In this document: positions 1 to 8,435 of the stretch, piece after piece
How the letters are laid out: each line of letters opens with the position of its first letter
How positions within the stretch are numbered: the stretch's first letter is position 1
Origin: CAZMCH01 sp964564735
GTDB lineage: Bacteria; Poribacteria; DTPJ01
Assembly: GCA_964564735.1 (NCBI GenBank)
Contig: CAZMCH010000007.1
Span: 14,529 to 78,528 of the forward strand
DNA length: 64,000 nt
Direction of reading: 5' to 3'
Notes under the pieces: model-generated
What the model saw: the letters and a program-made list of their open reading frames with translations, nothing else
The model's database searches: none
Told to the model about the DNA's origin: nothing
Made by a program: the position numbers and the translations under genes

Positions 1-524
1 GATATTTCACTTACTCTTTTTAGATGATCTTTTTTGAAAAAGTATGTATATGTCTTGAATTTTTCTATTATGCTATTATGAAAAAGTCTTTTTTCAATGA
101 GATTTCCATCAAATCCATAGAACAGCCTTAAACTATCAGGAAGGAAATTTGCTAGGTCAGGTCGATTGCTATTCTTGCGTTTAACATCACGATATTTGTT
201 TGCAAGAGCGGATATTAATGTTGGGGTATTTGTTGGAATATAGACTTTTTCGGCATTTATTTTATCTTCTATATGTTCAAGTGAACGGATTTCCCCTTCT
301 GGACGGAAAAAAGCGACTACACATTCGTCTATCATCAAAAGAGAGAGGTATCCTGATACCTCACGGTCTCTTGAACGATTATATATTACATAATGCTCAT
401 AAGGTAGATCAACAGTATCTAATAACACTTGTTTGAAGCTTTCACGTAATTCCCCGTCTGTAAATTCAGTTAGTCGGTTAATTCGTGAAAAATCAACTTT
501 CCATGTGATAGTTTCAATATTCAC
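1..524 (-). CDS. Unrecognised protein, cut off by the left window edge
   Basis: One reading frame stays open for about 174 codons from a GTG at 524-522 to the window edge without a stop, so the C-terminus is missing. The in-frame codon at 536-534 is TGA, which limits the start to this GTG or a non-standard codon; no clear Shine-Dalgarno precedes it. The product is soluble and mixed-charge, with no signal peptide or membrane segment. It begins with residues resembling VNIETITWKVDFSRIN and contains YLSLLMIDECVVAFFRPEG. I do not recognise the family. It is divergent from the cupin gene at 714, and the 189-bp AT-rich gap between them must hold both promoters. The uninterrupted frame makes a real gene likely. 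Confidence 0.6.
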   Translation of the reverse strand, partial: MNIETITWKVDFSRINRLTEFTDGELRESFKQVLLDTVDLPYEHYVIYNRSRDREVSGYLSLLMIDECVVAFFRPEGEIRSLEHIEDKINAEKVYIPTNTPTLISALANKYRDVKRKNSNRPDLANFLPDSLRLFYGFDGNLIEKRLFHNSIIEKFKTYTYFFKKDHLKRVSEI

Positions 525-713
525 AAAAAATGCTCACAAATAATTAATTTCATATTACTAATGCCTGTATAAAAACCTATATGATTGTATATCAAATATA
601 TCAAAAAGAGCAAGACTTAAATCATAAAAATAACCTTGCGATATTATATCAATTATGGCATTATTATAGCGATAATATAATAATAATTAACAAGCATTTC
701 AGGAGAATTAAAT

Positions 714-1058
714 ATGATAGTTCAGTACTATAAAGATGTTGAAGAGATAATTCCCAGTGAATCTGGTATATCAGGCGTAAAGATGAGAAAAGTGATTTCT
801 GAAAAAGAAGGGGCAAAAAATTTCATTATGCGTGTTTTTGAAATTGAATCCGGTGGATACACACCTTTACACAAGCACGATTGGGAACATGAAGTTTTTG
901 TCCTTAATGGAACAGGAATCGTTGTAAGTCAAGACGGTGAAAGAGAAATAAATAAAGGAGATGTCGTATTTGTTCCAAATGGAGAAGAACATCAATTTAA
1001 GAATACAAGCAAAGATAAACTAGAGTTTATCTGTCTAATACCAAAAATAACAGCGTAA
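714..1058 (+). CDS. Small single-domain cupin protein
   Basis: The 114-residue protein is a single cupin barrel. The first metal motif is visible as PLHKHDWEHEVFVLNG (two His, one Glu, terminal Gly) and the second as GDVVFVPNGEEHQF, with the last His completing the usual 3-His/1-Glu site. There is no signal peptide, so it is cytoplasmic. Start ATG 714 has AGGAGA about 10 bases upstream. Stand-alone cupins of this size are dioxygenases, isomerases or ligand sensors, and the sequence alone does not choose. It ends two bases before the next gene, so both are probably one transcript. Confidence 0.85.
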   Translation: MIVQYYKDVEEIIPSESGISGVKMRKVISEKEGAKNFIMRVFEIESGGYTPLHKHDWEHEVFVLNGTGIVVSQDGEREINKGDVVFVPNGEEHQFKNTSKDKLEFICLIPKITA

Positions 1059-1059
1059 T

Positions 1060-1800
1060 ATGAAAAAATATAGATGGGAAATTGGACTAGGGATATTTTT
1101 ATTATTTCTAACCATATTATTACATTATATTCATTATCTTATTTTCAGAGATGCAAGACAAATGCTATTTTATATGGTTGGAGATATTGCCTTTATACCA
1201 ATTCAGGTTCTTTTTGTTACCTTGATAATAACCAGGTTTTTAGATATTAGATCAAGTCGTGCAAAGATGCAAAAGCTAAATATGGCTATTGGCGCGTTTT
1301 TCAGCGAGGTTGGAACAGAGCTATTATTGTCGTTATCTGAATTTAACCTGAATATTGATGAACTCAAAGATAAACTCATCATAAATAATGAATGGTCTGA
1401 AGAAGATTTTTTTATTGCTAACACAAAATTCAGAGATTATGAATATACAATCTCAAGCCAACAAAGTGATTTACAAGGACTAAAGAACTTTTTATCTAGC
1501 AAGAAGGAATTTCTATTGGCATTACTTGGCAATCCCAATTTATTAGAACATGACAGATTCACAGATCTATTATGGGCTGTTTTTCATTTGATGGAAGAAC
1601 TCGATTATAGAAAAGATTTGTCGAATCTTTCGGTAAATGATTATAATCATATATCAGGCGATATAAAAAGGGCTTATTCCTTACTAATCTATGAATGGCT
1701 TGAATATATGAAGCACCTCAAAAACAAATATCCCTATTTGTATTCTCTAGCTATTAGAACAAATCCTTTTGATCAAAAGGCAACGCCTGAAATAAAATAA
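1060..1800 (+). CDS. Unrecognised inner-membrane protein with cytoplasmic helical domain
   Basis: 246 residues. Two hydrophobic segments lie near residues 9-28 and 38-62, followed by a basic stretch (RSSRAKMQK) and about 170 residues of predominantly helical, charged sequence. The charge pattern suggests the long C-terminal part is cytoplasmic. It starts two bases after the cupin stop, with an SD only inside the cupin gene, so translational coupling is likely. I do not recognise the family. The pairing with a cupin suggests a small sensor or regulatory unit, which is inference. Confidence 0.65.
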   Translation: MKKYRWEIGLGIFLLFLTILLHYIHYLIFRDARQMLFYMVGDIAFIPIQVLFVTLIITRFLDIRSSRAKMQKLNMAIGAFFSEVGTELLLSLSEFNLNIDELKDKLIINNEWSEEDFFIANTKFRDYEYTISSQQSDLQGLKNFLSSKKEFLLALLGNPNLLEHDRFTDLLWAVFHLMEELDYRKDLSNLSVNDYNHISGDIKRAYSLLIYEWLEYMKHLKNKYPYLYSLAIRTNPFDQKATPEIK

Positions 1801-1837
1801 TGTAATTTTTATAGATGTTTATTAAGGAAAAATATAC

Positions 1838-4192
1838 ATGAAAGAATTATATAAAACGTTTATAAGCCCACCTAAAGAGTTTTCACAACTACCATGGTGG
1901 TTTTGGAATGATGAAATGACAGAAAATGGAATAAAAGAGCAATTAGCGGATTTTCGTGATAAGGGCATATATGGCTTTACAATTCAAGCAAGGATGGGTT
2001 TGCCAAAAACTATACCCTACATGGGAAAACGCTGGCTAGAGTTAGTGAAATATGCTGTTGACGAAGCGGAAAAATATGGTATGATTGTTCATCTTTACGA
2101 TGAAGGCATGTATCCTTCAGGTTCGGCACATGGTGAAGTTGTTGAGGGGCATCCAGAATTCCTTGCTAGAGGTCTGGAAATGAGAAAAATAGAACCTTCT
2201 GAAAAGCTCGAACTTGCCGAACAGGAAAAGTGTATAGCCATAATGCCAGAAGGGGAAAATAGGGCAACATGTTTTGATGGAAAAACAAAATTCTCAAAAC
2301 CATATTATGCCTTTGTTATTACACTGAGTAATGGCACAATTAGAGGCGTTCACGAAGGCGAGGAGGATAGACAACCCAATGCGCCAAAGGCATCTGATCT
2401 GCTAAATCCATCAGCTATCAAAAGATTCATTGAATTGACACATGAAAGATATTACCAAACATTAAAAGAGCATTTTGGAAATACCGTTCAAGCCATGTTT
2501 ACCGACGAACCGAATATAATGGGACGAGGTTCAAAAAGTGGCTTGAAGCATTGGACAGATGGGCTAGAAGATGACTTTTACAAAGAAAAAGGCTATGATA
2601 TTATGCCATTATTACCTGCTTTATGGAACGATATTGGCGATATAACCTCAAAAATTCGCAAAGATCACAGTGACGTTGTTGCAAATCGATTTAATGAGAG
2701 TTTTTATCAGCAAATATCTGATTGGTGCGCAAAGCATAATATTGCATTAACGGGTCATCCTGCCGAAAGCGATGATATTGGACCATTAAGATATTTCCAA
2801 CTGCCCGGTCAAGACATGGTTTGGCGATACATTGAGCCAGAAAAACCATCAGCCCTTGAAGGAAAACATAGCACCGCAGGTAAATGCTCAAGCAGTGCAG
2901 GACGGCATCAAAAAGCACGTAGAAATGGCAACGAAATCTATGGAGCTTATGGCTGGAAACTTAACATGGACGAAATGAAATGGCTTGCAGATTGGTTTAT
3001 GGTTCGTGGTGTTAACCTCTTTTGGCCACATGCGTTTTATTATAGCATTAGGGATTCTCGTGTCTATGAACGCCCACCTGATCTTGGTATGAATAACCTT
3101 TGGTGGAAACATTATAAAATATTTGCTGATTACACAAGGCGGATTTGCTGGCTTTTGACAGATTCAAGGCAAATATGTGAAATTGCCATATTGGGTAAGC
3201 ATAACCATCTTCCTTATGAGTCTGCAAAGGTCTTGTATCAGAATCAATATGATTTCAATTACCTTGAAGACCGACTTCTAAGTGAAGCAATTATTGAAAA
3301 TGGAAGGATTCACATTGGCGAATCATCTTATTCTGTTATTATCCGTATGCCTAACCATCATCTTACAGAGGAATATGAGGGAATATTACAGAATTTTATT
3401 GATTCTGGTGGATATGTTGTCGCTTTTTCTGTTCCAGAACGTTTGCTTGAGCAAATCTATGGAAAGATAGAAAATAATGTAAGTATCGAGCCAAGAAATG
3501 AGGATTTAAGATATATACATATAAATAAAGACGGACATGATTTTTACTATTTGGTAAATGAGGGTGCTAAAACTATTGACACAAAATTGACGATTCATAG
3601 TGTTGGTAGTGCAGAATGGTGGGACGCAGTATCAGGGAAAAATTATACATGCCCAATTCTGCATAAAACTGATGATTGTCTGACTGTTCCACTTCAATTA
3701 GAGCGCAGGGGAAGTATTATTTTAGCTATTGATCCGAATGGTTCTCAAAATATACAGACTGATTGGAAACCAAAAGAATACATCGCGAAAATTGATATAT
3801 CAACTGGTTGGAATATCTATGATTCAGAATTAAAGAAAATGTTATCAGATAAACTTATAGATTGGCGTGAGATTTCGGGATATGAGAGATTTTCTGGAAC
3901 TCTTTGCTATGAAAAAACAATTGATGTATCATCAGAAATGCTGTATAATGCCAAATGGATATTAGAACTTGATGAAGTCCATGATTTCGCAGAGGTTTAT
4001 TGTAATGATAGTATTTGTGGAGTAAGACTTTGGAACCCATTTCGCTTTGAGCTTGATTTCAAGCTTGGTATAAATAGGATAAAAATACTTGTAACAAATT
4101 CTCTTGCCAATAAATATGACAAAGAAACCATAAAGTCAGGAATATTTGGTAATATATTTATTGGAAAGAAACATACATCTAATGGGGAGTAA
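1838..4192 (+). CDS. GH106-like glycoside hydrolase (alpha-L-rhamnosidase type)
   Basis: 784 residues. The N-terminal PWWFWNDEMTENGIKEQLADF and the following GIYGFTIQARMGLP, VHLYDEGMYPSG and MFTDEPN segments match the TIM-barrel pattern of large GH106/rhamnosidase-like hydrolases. The Asp-Glu pairs in YDEG and TDEP are candidate acid residues. A middle domain contains a glutamine-amidotransferase-like stretch (GGYVVAFSVPERLL), and the C-terminus is a beta-sandwich. It has no signal peptide, which is notable for a polysaccharide-directed enzyme and implies cytoplasmic oligosaccharide hydrolysis. SD AAGGAAAA precedes ATG 1838. The deiodinase-like selenoprotein starts five bases after its stop, so the two share a transcript. 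Substrate is not inferable. Confidence 0.75.
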   Translation: MKELYKTFISPPKEFSQLPWWFWNDEMTENGIKEQLADFRDKGIYGFTIQARMGLPKTIPYMGKRWLELVKYAVDEAEKYGMIVHLYDEGMYPSGSAHGEVVEGHPEFLARGLEMRKIEPSEKLELAEQEKCIAIMPEGENRATCFDGKTKFSKPYYAFVITLSNGTIRGVHEGEEDRQPNAPKASDLLNPSAIKRFIELTHERYYQTLKEHFGNTVQAMFTDEPNIMGRGSKSGLKHWTDGLEDDFYKEKGYDIMPLLPALWNDIGDITSKIRKDHSDVVANRFNESFYQQISDWCAKHNIALTGHPAESDDIGPLRYFQLPGQDMVWRYIEPEKPSALEGKHSTAGKCSSSAGRHQKARRNGNEIYGAYGWKLNMDEMKWLADWFMVRGVNLFWPHAFYYSIRDSRVYERPPDLGMNNLWWKHYKIFADYTRRICWLLTDSRQICEIAILGKHNHLPYESAKVLYQNQYDFNYLEDRLLSEAIIENGRIHIGESSYSVIIRMPNHHLTEEYEGILQNFIDSGGYVVAFSVPERLLEQIYGKIENNVSIEPRNEDLRYIHINKDGHDFYYLVNEGAKTIDTKLTIHSVGSAEWWDAVSGKNYTCPILHKTDDCLTVPLQLERRGSIILAIDPNGSQNIQTDWKPKEYIAKIDISTGWNIYDSELKKMLSDKLIDWREISGYERFSGTLCYEKTIDVSSEMLYNAKWILELDEVHDFAEVYCNDSICGVRLWNPFRFELDFKLGINRIKILVTNSLANKYDKETIKSGIFGNIFIGKKHTSNGE

Positions 4193-4196
4193 TTAA

Positions 4197-4844
4197 ATGA
4201 ATAAATCATTATTTTTCATTTATTTTTTTATTTTATGTTTCTTTTTCAGTCAGTCTACTAATAGTGCTATAATGGTTGAAGATGGTCCAGATGTTGGTGA
4301 AGTCGCACCTGATTTTACTCTGAAAGATATAACCGGAAAAGATTTTACGCTTTCCAGTTTTAAGAAAATTAAGCCTGTTGTGCTTTTCTTTGGGAGTTGC
4401 ACCTGACCGCCATTCAGATCCCAGGTTGGGAATATGCAAAGTTTATACGATAATTATAAAGACAAGGCTCAGTTTTTTATAATATATATCCGTGAAGCGC
4501 ATCCCGCTGATGGATGGCAAGTTCCACAAAATATTCAAGATGGCTGGGTAATTCTTGAACCAACTACTTGGGAAGAAAGAAAAAAAGCCTCTCAAGACAT
4601 GCTAAAACGGATGGAATTAACAATACCAACACTTATTGATAATATGGATAACAAAGTTGATGAAGTTTATAAAAGCTGGCCTGATCGTGTTTACGTCATC
4701 GGACTTGATGGAAAGATAATCTATAAGGGTGGCGAAGGACCATGGAATTTTAAGCCTCTTGAGATAGAACCATTATTCGCTACATTTACATTAGTTAATA
4801 CTTCAAGCAAAACAGCAATCTCTTGGGGAGTATTAAAAAGATAA
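4197..4844 (+). CDS. Exported iodothyronine-deiodinase-like selenoprotein (UGA = Sec at residue 70)
   Basis: A 215-residue protein read through one in-frame TGA at 4404-4406. Residues 1-24 are a signal peptide, and residues 25-200 a thioredoxin-fold domain. The active site reads FGSCT-U-PPF, the signature of animal deiodinases (Sec where thioredoxins have Cys). Downstream EAHPADGW (100-107) and YKGGEGPW (176-183) are also deiodinase motifs; E100 and H102 match the catalytic Glu-His pair there. The second catalytic His of animal enzymes seems replaced around EPTTWEER. A SECIS-like hairpin follows the UGA. The C-terminus SSKTAISWGVLKR is the shared WG tail of other secreted proteins here. SD GGGGAG precedes ATG 4197. 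Substrate is unknown; bacterial relatives need not act on iodothyronines. Confidence 0.85.
4407..4433 (+). promoter_or_regulatory. SECIS-like hairpin for the deiodinase-like gene
   Basis: Directly after the TGA (4404-4406) a perfect 5-bp stem, TCCCA (4419-4423) with TGGGA (4427-4431), closes a GGT loop. The loop begins 17 nt after the UGA and starts with GG. Bacterial SECIS elements lie within the coding region just after the UGA, with the apical loop about 16-37 nt away and a G in its first two positions, so the placement and loop fit. The stem is short and has not been folded computationally. Confidence 0.65.
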
Positions 4845-4853
4845 CATAAAGCA

Positions 4854-4893
4854 ATCGTAATCCAGATCTTCAGTTAGAAGTTTGGATTACGAT
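4854..4893. terminator. Bidirectional hairpin terminator between convergent genes
   Basis: ATCGTAATCCA (4854-4864) pairs perfectly with TGGATTACGAT (4883-4893), an 11-bp stem, and CTTC/GAAG can extend pairing inside the loop. It sits between the convergent selenoprotein gene and the DUF2007 gene. The plus side is followed by AAATATTTTAG rather than a strong T-run. Confidence 0.6.
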
Positions 4894-4908
4894 AAATATT
4901 TTAGTTGA

Positions 4909-5271
4909 TTATTCTTCATCCATGTTTTGCTCTTCAAGAGATGCCAAGTATTCATCAAGTATCCTTCTGCTTAGATTAAGTTCGTCCTTTGGAACTAAAA
5001 GAACTCCCCAATAATATGTTGACCAAGTGCTTGCAATACCATCATACCAAGGAATTTTTGCCGCTTTTAGAACAACATCAATGCCATTGTTCTCAAGTAT
5101 CCCTTTCATCATTACACCTGAAACTTCATTAGGCACTTTTTCAAGTTCAACAAGATCAACATATTCTGGTTCATCTTTGGGCGGAAGGACATCAACTAGG
5201 TCTATTTGACAGTCTGGACATTCACTAATTCCGTCTATATATTCCGATCTGCATTTTGGACAAAAAGGCAT
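4909..5271 (-). CDS. Zinc-ribbon plus DUF2007-type protein
   Basis: 120 residues. A four-cysteine zinc ribbon opens the protein (FCPKCRSEYIDGISECPDC, two CxxC knuckles). It is followed by a DUF2007-like ferredoxin-fold domain: VDLVELEKVPNEVSGVMMKGILENNGIDVVL is the usual pattern of a short strand, a helix and a strand. The family is annotated as putative signal-transducing protein; no activity is established. The C-terminus is acidic (EEQNMDEE). There is no signal peptide or membrane segment. It stands alone, with an AT-rich upstream region that includes runs of A and T. Confidence 0.75.
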   Translation of the reverse strand: MPFCPKCRSEYIDGISECPDCQIDLVDVLPPKDEPEYVDLVELEKVPNEVSGVMMKGILENNGIDVVLKAAKIPWYDGIASTWSTYYWGVLLVPKDELNLSRRILDEYLASLEEQNMDEE

Positions 5272-5493
5272 TTTTTTACCTCTCTTTTCTCTAAATAAAA
5301 ATTTTTTTGAAAAAAAATTTTTTTATGTCACATTTTACCCTTTTTTTACATCTTATATAATGAAGGCAAAATTATTCCTTAGAAAAATAAAATTGTAAAG
5401 CGACGGCATATAATATTTAGATACTTGCTGATCAGGTCTAACAATATGCTTGGATGGGGTATTTTCTAAGGTAAGGGGTAGTAAATAAAAAAA

Positions 5494-5528
5494 TAGACCT
5501 ATATGATTTGTTCTCCCATATAGGTCTA
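5494..5528 (-). terminator. Rho-independent terminator of the tautomerase operon
   Basis: A perfect 12-bp stem, TAGACCTATATG (5494-5505) with CATATAGGTCTA (5517-5528), is followed on the minus strand by a run of seven T (complement of 5487-5493). It begins 10 bases past the stop of the minus-strand tautomerase gene, so it ends that four-gene transcript. Confidence 0.85.
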
Positions 5529-5538
5529 ACAATTTCCA

Positions 5539-5736
5539 TCATCTTTTGTCAAACAATTCTGTATGAAGGATCCCCTTAGTTGCCCAATTTTCTTTTGGCA
5601 ATTCCTCAAACATGATTGTAACCGCTTCAGCAGGCACTTTCGCCACTTTTACCATCGTATCAGTTAAGGCTTGTGCTAGTTCCGCCTTTTCTTCCTTCGA
5701 TCTTCCTTGCCATAGACTAACTCTTAAAATTGGCAT
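5539..5736 (-). CDS. 4-oxalocrotonate tautomerase-family protein
   Basis: 65 residues, the normal length for the small tautomerase subunit. It starts MPILRV, so after Met removal Pro is N-terminal, the family's catalytic base. The helix SKEEKAELAQALTDTMVKV and the VPAEAVTIMFEELPKENWA strand-turn are typical. These enzymes act as hexamers on keto-enol acids; the specific substrate cannot be told. It is the last gene of a minus-strand operon with a UroD-like protein, an FG-GAP protein and a second tautomerase, and is closed by a clear terminator. Confidence 0.85.
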   Translation of the reverse strand: MPILRVSLWQGRSKEEKAELAQALTDTMVKVAKVPAEAVTIMFEELPKENWATKGILHTELFDKR

Positions 5737-5738
5737 TG

Positions 5739-7019
5739 CTATCCTTCCTTAAATATCCAGACCTTGTTTCGTTTATATGCTATCCATTCAATATTGCCAT
5801 CATTATCAACATCATCAATCATACTGCTATAAACAAGACCATAATCACCGGGCAAAGCCTTTTTAATTTTGTCATCTGGAATAGCTGAGTCATCAAGTTG
5901 TGGAAAACGATATAGTATTTCACCACTTCCGCTTAACAAAATTGGATCAGATGGTTTTCCTGCCTCAATCGGCAAGTTATCATAGCCCAGCATTTTTGCC
6001 TTATTAAGATATTCTGCCTGTAATTCTGCAGACATCCTTCCGGGGCTTGGTCTGTGAAGTATCATATCTGCGCCATCTTTATTTGGAATCGTCATGCAAT
6101 ACCCATTGCAGGGATATTCCCAAAGTCTATTGCCGTTACAATCAAGCATAACTGACCCGCCAAGACTCGCTTTATTCGTAACAAAAATCTGATAGCCTTT
6201 GATTTCAGGCATATATCTGCCAATATTAAATCCTTGTGGATGAATAAAACTCTTATCTCTGATTAACTCATTCCCGTCTATGTCAAAGATAACAAAATCA
6301 CCATGACAAACGCAGAATATCGCCTCAAATTTTCCATCTTCATTAATATCAAAGACTTTGAGAAAATCAACATGCCTGATATGATCCCATTTCCATATCA
6401 ATTTTCCGTCATGGTCATACATGCTATCCGCAACAAAAAGCTCTTCTTTGCCATCTCCATCGACATCAATGAAGCTAAAAGCTGAATATTCCTCATCACC
6501 GTATTTCGCCCATAATGGTTCAAAATCGCTTGTATAAGCAAGCATTTGGTGTGCGCCAAGTATGATAATATTATAGTCATTTTCACCTATTTTCTGTAAG
6601 ACGACTTTCCAGCCATCATCATTAGGTAATTTAACACTCTTGATTAGACTACCATCTATTATATCTCTCAAAAATAGCCTGTCATGGTATTTATATAATA
6701 TCTCTACTTTGCCATCATTATTGACATCTGCAATAGCTGTAAGGTTTATTTCTCCATGATTGCGATATGGTTTGTCTTGTGTCCATGTCTTGCCCTCCTG
6801 CCAAAGCATTCTGCCATCTTGTTTAAAGCATGTATAGCATAGCAAGTCAAAATTTTCGTCATCAAGATTATCGCTTATTCTATACTCCTCTTGCGCAAGC
6901 AAACCTGCGCTTTGTCTAAATATGAGTTCCTTATATCCATCACCGTCAACATCATGGAAATAAAGGCTTTCTCCGCCATTACGACCAACATCAATCGTTT
7001 TCCATAAGTTAATATTCAT
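5739..7019 (-). CDS. FG-GAP/VCBS-type repeat protein without a signal peptide
   Basis: 426 residues built of repeated Asp-rich calcium-loop motifs: DVDGDGYKELIF, DVNNDGKVEILY, DVDGDGKEELFV, DINEDGKFEAIF and DVDNDGNIEWIA. This is the pattern of a seven-bladed integrin-like propeller with EF-hand-like loops. Such proteins are usually extracellular, yet the N-terminus (MNINLWKTIDVGRNGG) has no hydrophobic stretch. The ATG follows directly after the TAG of the UroD-like gene, and its own stop is two bases from the tautomerase gene, so it is tightly coupled in the operon. Function is unknown; a binding or rhamnogalacturonan-lyase-like propeller fold is possible. Confidence 0.75.
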   Translation of the reverse strand: MNINLWKTIDVGRNGGESLYFHDVDGDGYKELIFRQSAGLLAQEEYRISDNLDDENFDLLCYTCFKQDGRMLWQEGKTWTQDKPYRNHGEINLTAIADVNNDGKVEILYKYHDRLFLRDIIDGSLIKSVKLPNDDGWKVVLQKIGENDYNIIILGAHQMLAYTSDFEPLWAKYGDEEYSAFSFIDVDGDGKEELFVADSMYDHDGKLIWKWDHIRHVDFLKVFDINEDGKFEAIFCVCHGDFVIFDIDGNELIRDKSFIHPQGFNIGRYMPEIKGYQIFVTNKASLGGSVMLDCNGNRLWEYPCNGYCMTIPNKDGADMILHRPSPGRMSAELQAEYLNKAKMLGYDNLPIEAGKPSDPILLSGSGEILYRFPQLDDSAIPDDKIKKALPGDYGLVYSSMIDDVDNDGNIEWIAYKRNKVWIFKEG

Positions 7020-8102
7020 CTATTGCCTCCAATTTAGCACAGTATCAATCATCGCCTTGTATTGTGGAAAGCAGTTTTCACCTTCACCACGTATATATGG
7101 CGAGGCAGAAGGACAAACAATCAGCCCTTTATTATCATCAAAAGTTGTTTTAATCAACTGCTTTGTTTCTTCTATGATCTCGTCTGGAGTGGCGTTATAC
7201 ATTCTGTCTATCTGAATATTACCTTCAAGGCATAATTTTCCTCGTGCCATTTCTTTTGCTTCTGACGCAGTAATATCACCCATTTGGGGAGCTTCAAATG
7301 GGTGAAGGACATTTGCTCCCATGTCAACGAATCTCTGAAACACCTTCTTTACTGAGCCATGACAATGGACATGAACATATCCACCCGCATCATGTATAAG
7401 ATCAAATATCGGTTTTTCATATTTCACGATGAAATCATCAAAATCATCTGGACTATGGATCGGTGGAACGAGATATTCCTCACCAGCGATTGAAAAAAAT
7501 GGTAGAATTTTATTATCAAGCATGACCTTAAGGCGATTCATCAGTATATCCGCTTCACGCTTTATTAATTCATGGATAATATCACGCTCAGTAATGGACA
7601 TAATCGCAAAATTATCAGTTCCAAAAAGTTCTACAATATGACCACCGGGGCTAAATCCAAGACTCGCCTCTACAATCCCACTATCGCCCATGTTTTCGAC
7701 TGCCTTAAAAAAAGAATCAAAATCTATTCCTAATATTTCAGGCATCGGCAATGATAGATATTTTTCGGCATCCTCTCTTGTCTTGAGAAAATAAGTTTCA
7801 GATAAGCCGGGCTGACCTTTCAGGCTTGCCAGATAAGTTGATTGAAGTTCACCCTTTGGTGTATGTAACACTGTTACATGACGTTGGAAATTCTCGGAAT
7901 ACGGTTCTATATAAGATTCTGTCTTATATCCGCTTTGCCGAACACCTGACCATCCGCCTTTTAATTCAGTATGTTCATTGAGATATGACTTAAGTTTATC
8001 ATAAGTTGGATCGTTATAAGGGAATCCAGCACGACTATATACAGCAGGTCGATCAACTTCTTTGTATGCGTAACACCTTGTAAGTCTCTCTTTGCGATTC
8101 AT
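7020..8102 (-). CDS. Uroporphyrinogen-decarboxylase-superfamily protein (UroD-like)
   Basis: 360 residues. It opens MNRKERLTRCYAYKEVDRPAV, the start pattern of the UroD-like barrel family that includes corrinoid methyltransferases. The central HVHCHGSVKKVFQRFVDMGANVLHPFEAP and LEGNIQIDRMY segments are the conserved part. The His-Cys-His near the centre could bind zinc, as in MtaA/CmuA-type methyltransferases. No other haem synthesis gene is nearby, and the neighbours are tautomerases and a propeller protein. A catabolic methyltransferase or decarboxylase is therefore more likely than haem synthesis, though this is inference. Confidence 0.75.
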   Translation of the reverse strand: MNRKERLTRCYAYKEVDRPAVYSRAGFPYNDPTYDKLKSYLNEHTELKGGWSGVRQSGYKTESYIEPYSENFQRHVTVLHTPKGELQSTYLASLKGQPGLSETYFLKTREDAEKYLSLPMPEILGIDFDSFFKAVENMGDSGIVEASLGFSPGGHIVELFGTDNFAIMSITERDIIHELIKREADILMNRLKVMLDNKILPFFSIAGEEYLVPPIHSPDDFDDFIVKYEKPIFDLIHDAGGYVHVHCHGSVKKVFQRFVDMGANVLHPFEAPQMGDITASEAKEMARGKLCLEGNIQIDRMYNATPDEIIEETKQLIKTTFDDNKGLIVCPSASPYIRGEGENCFPQYKAMIDTVLNWRQ

Positions 8103-8134
8103 AGCTTATACACCTGTTGCATAAATTGGGGGAT

Positions 8135-8332
8135 TTATTTTTTCATTCTATCAGCAAGACACTCCCCGCCAGAACCGATATTCTCTGCATCATTTTCTTT
8201 AATAATCACGATAAATGCTTGTTTAGGAATTGTTCCATAGGCTTCGCAAGCAGCATCGGTAAGTTTTGTTATTAATTGGCGTTTTTTATCTGGATCAGTG
8301 ATTTTTCCACCTTCTACGGTAATAACTGGCAT
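8135..8332 (-). CDS. Second 4-oxalocrotonate tautomerase-family protein
   Basis: 65 residues beginning MPVITVEGGKITDPDKKRQLITKLT, with the catalytic Pro after Met. The segment AYGTIPKQAFIVIIKENDAENIGSGG is the classical tautomerase pattern, closer to textbook 4-OT than the copy at 5539. SD AAGGAG lies upstream. It is the first gene of the minus-strand operon. Two divergent subunits in one operon could form a hetero-hexamer, as some tautomerases do; this is inference. Confidence 0.87.
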   Translation of the reverse strand: MPVITVEGGKITDPDKKRQLITKLTDAACEAYGTIPKQAFIVIIKENDAENIGSGGECLADRMKK

Positions 8333-8435
8333 TTAGCTTACTCCTTTCAAAAACTCGTATCTTTAACATTTCATTTTTGCAAAAATAAACGCAATAATTA
8401 ATCTAGTCAGAAATTATATTAAAATAATGACAAAT

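Noticed and set aside
200..436. A 78-residue plus-strand frame near the left edge
   Set aside because: It is antisense to a longer uninterrupted minus-strand frame that runs off the window.
4434..4844. An independent 136-residue gene starting at the internal ATG 4434
   Set aside because: It is in frame with the upstream part, has no SD, and starts in the middle of the deiodinase fold just after the Sec site.
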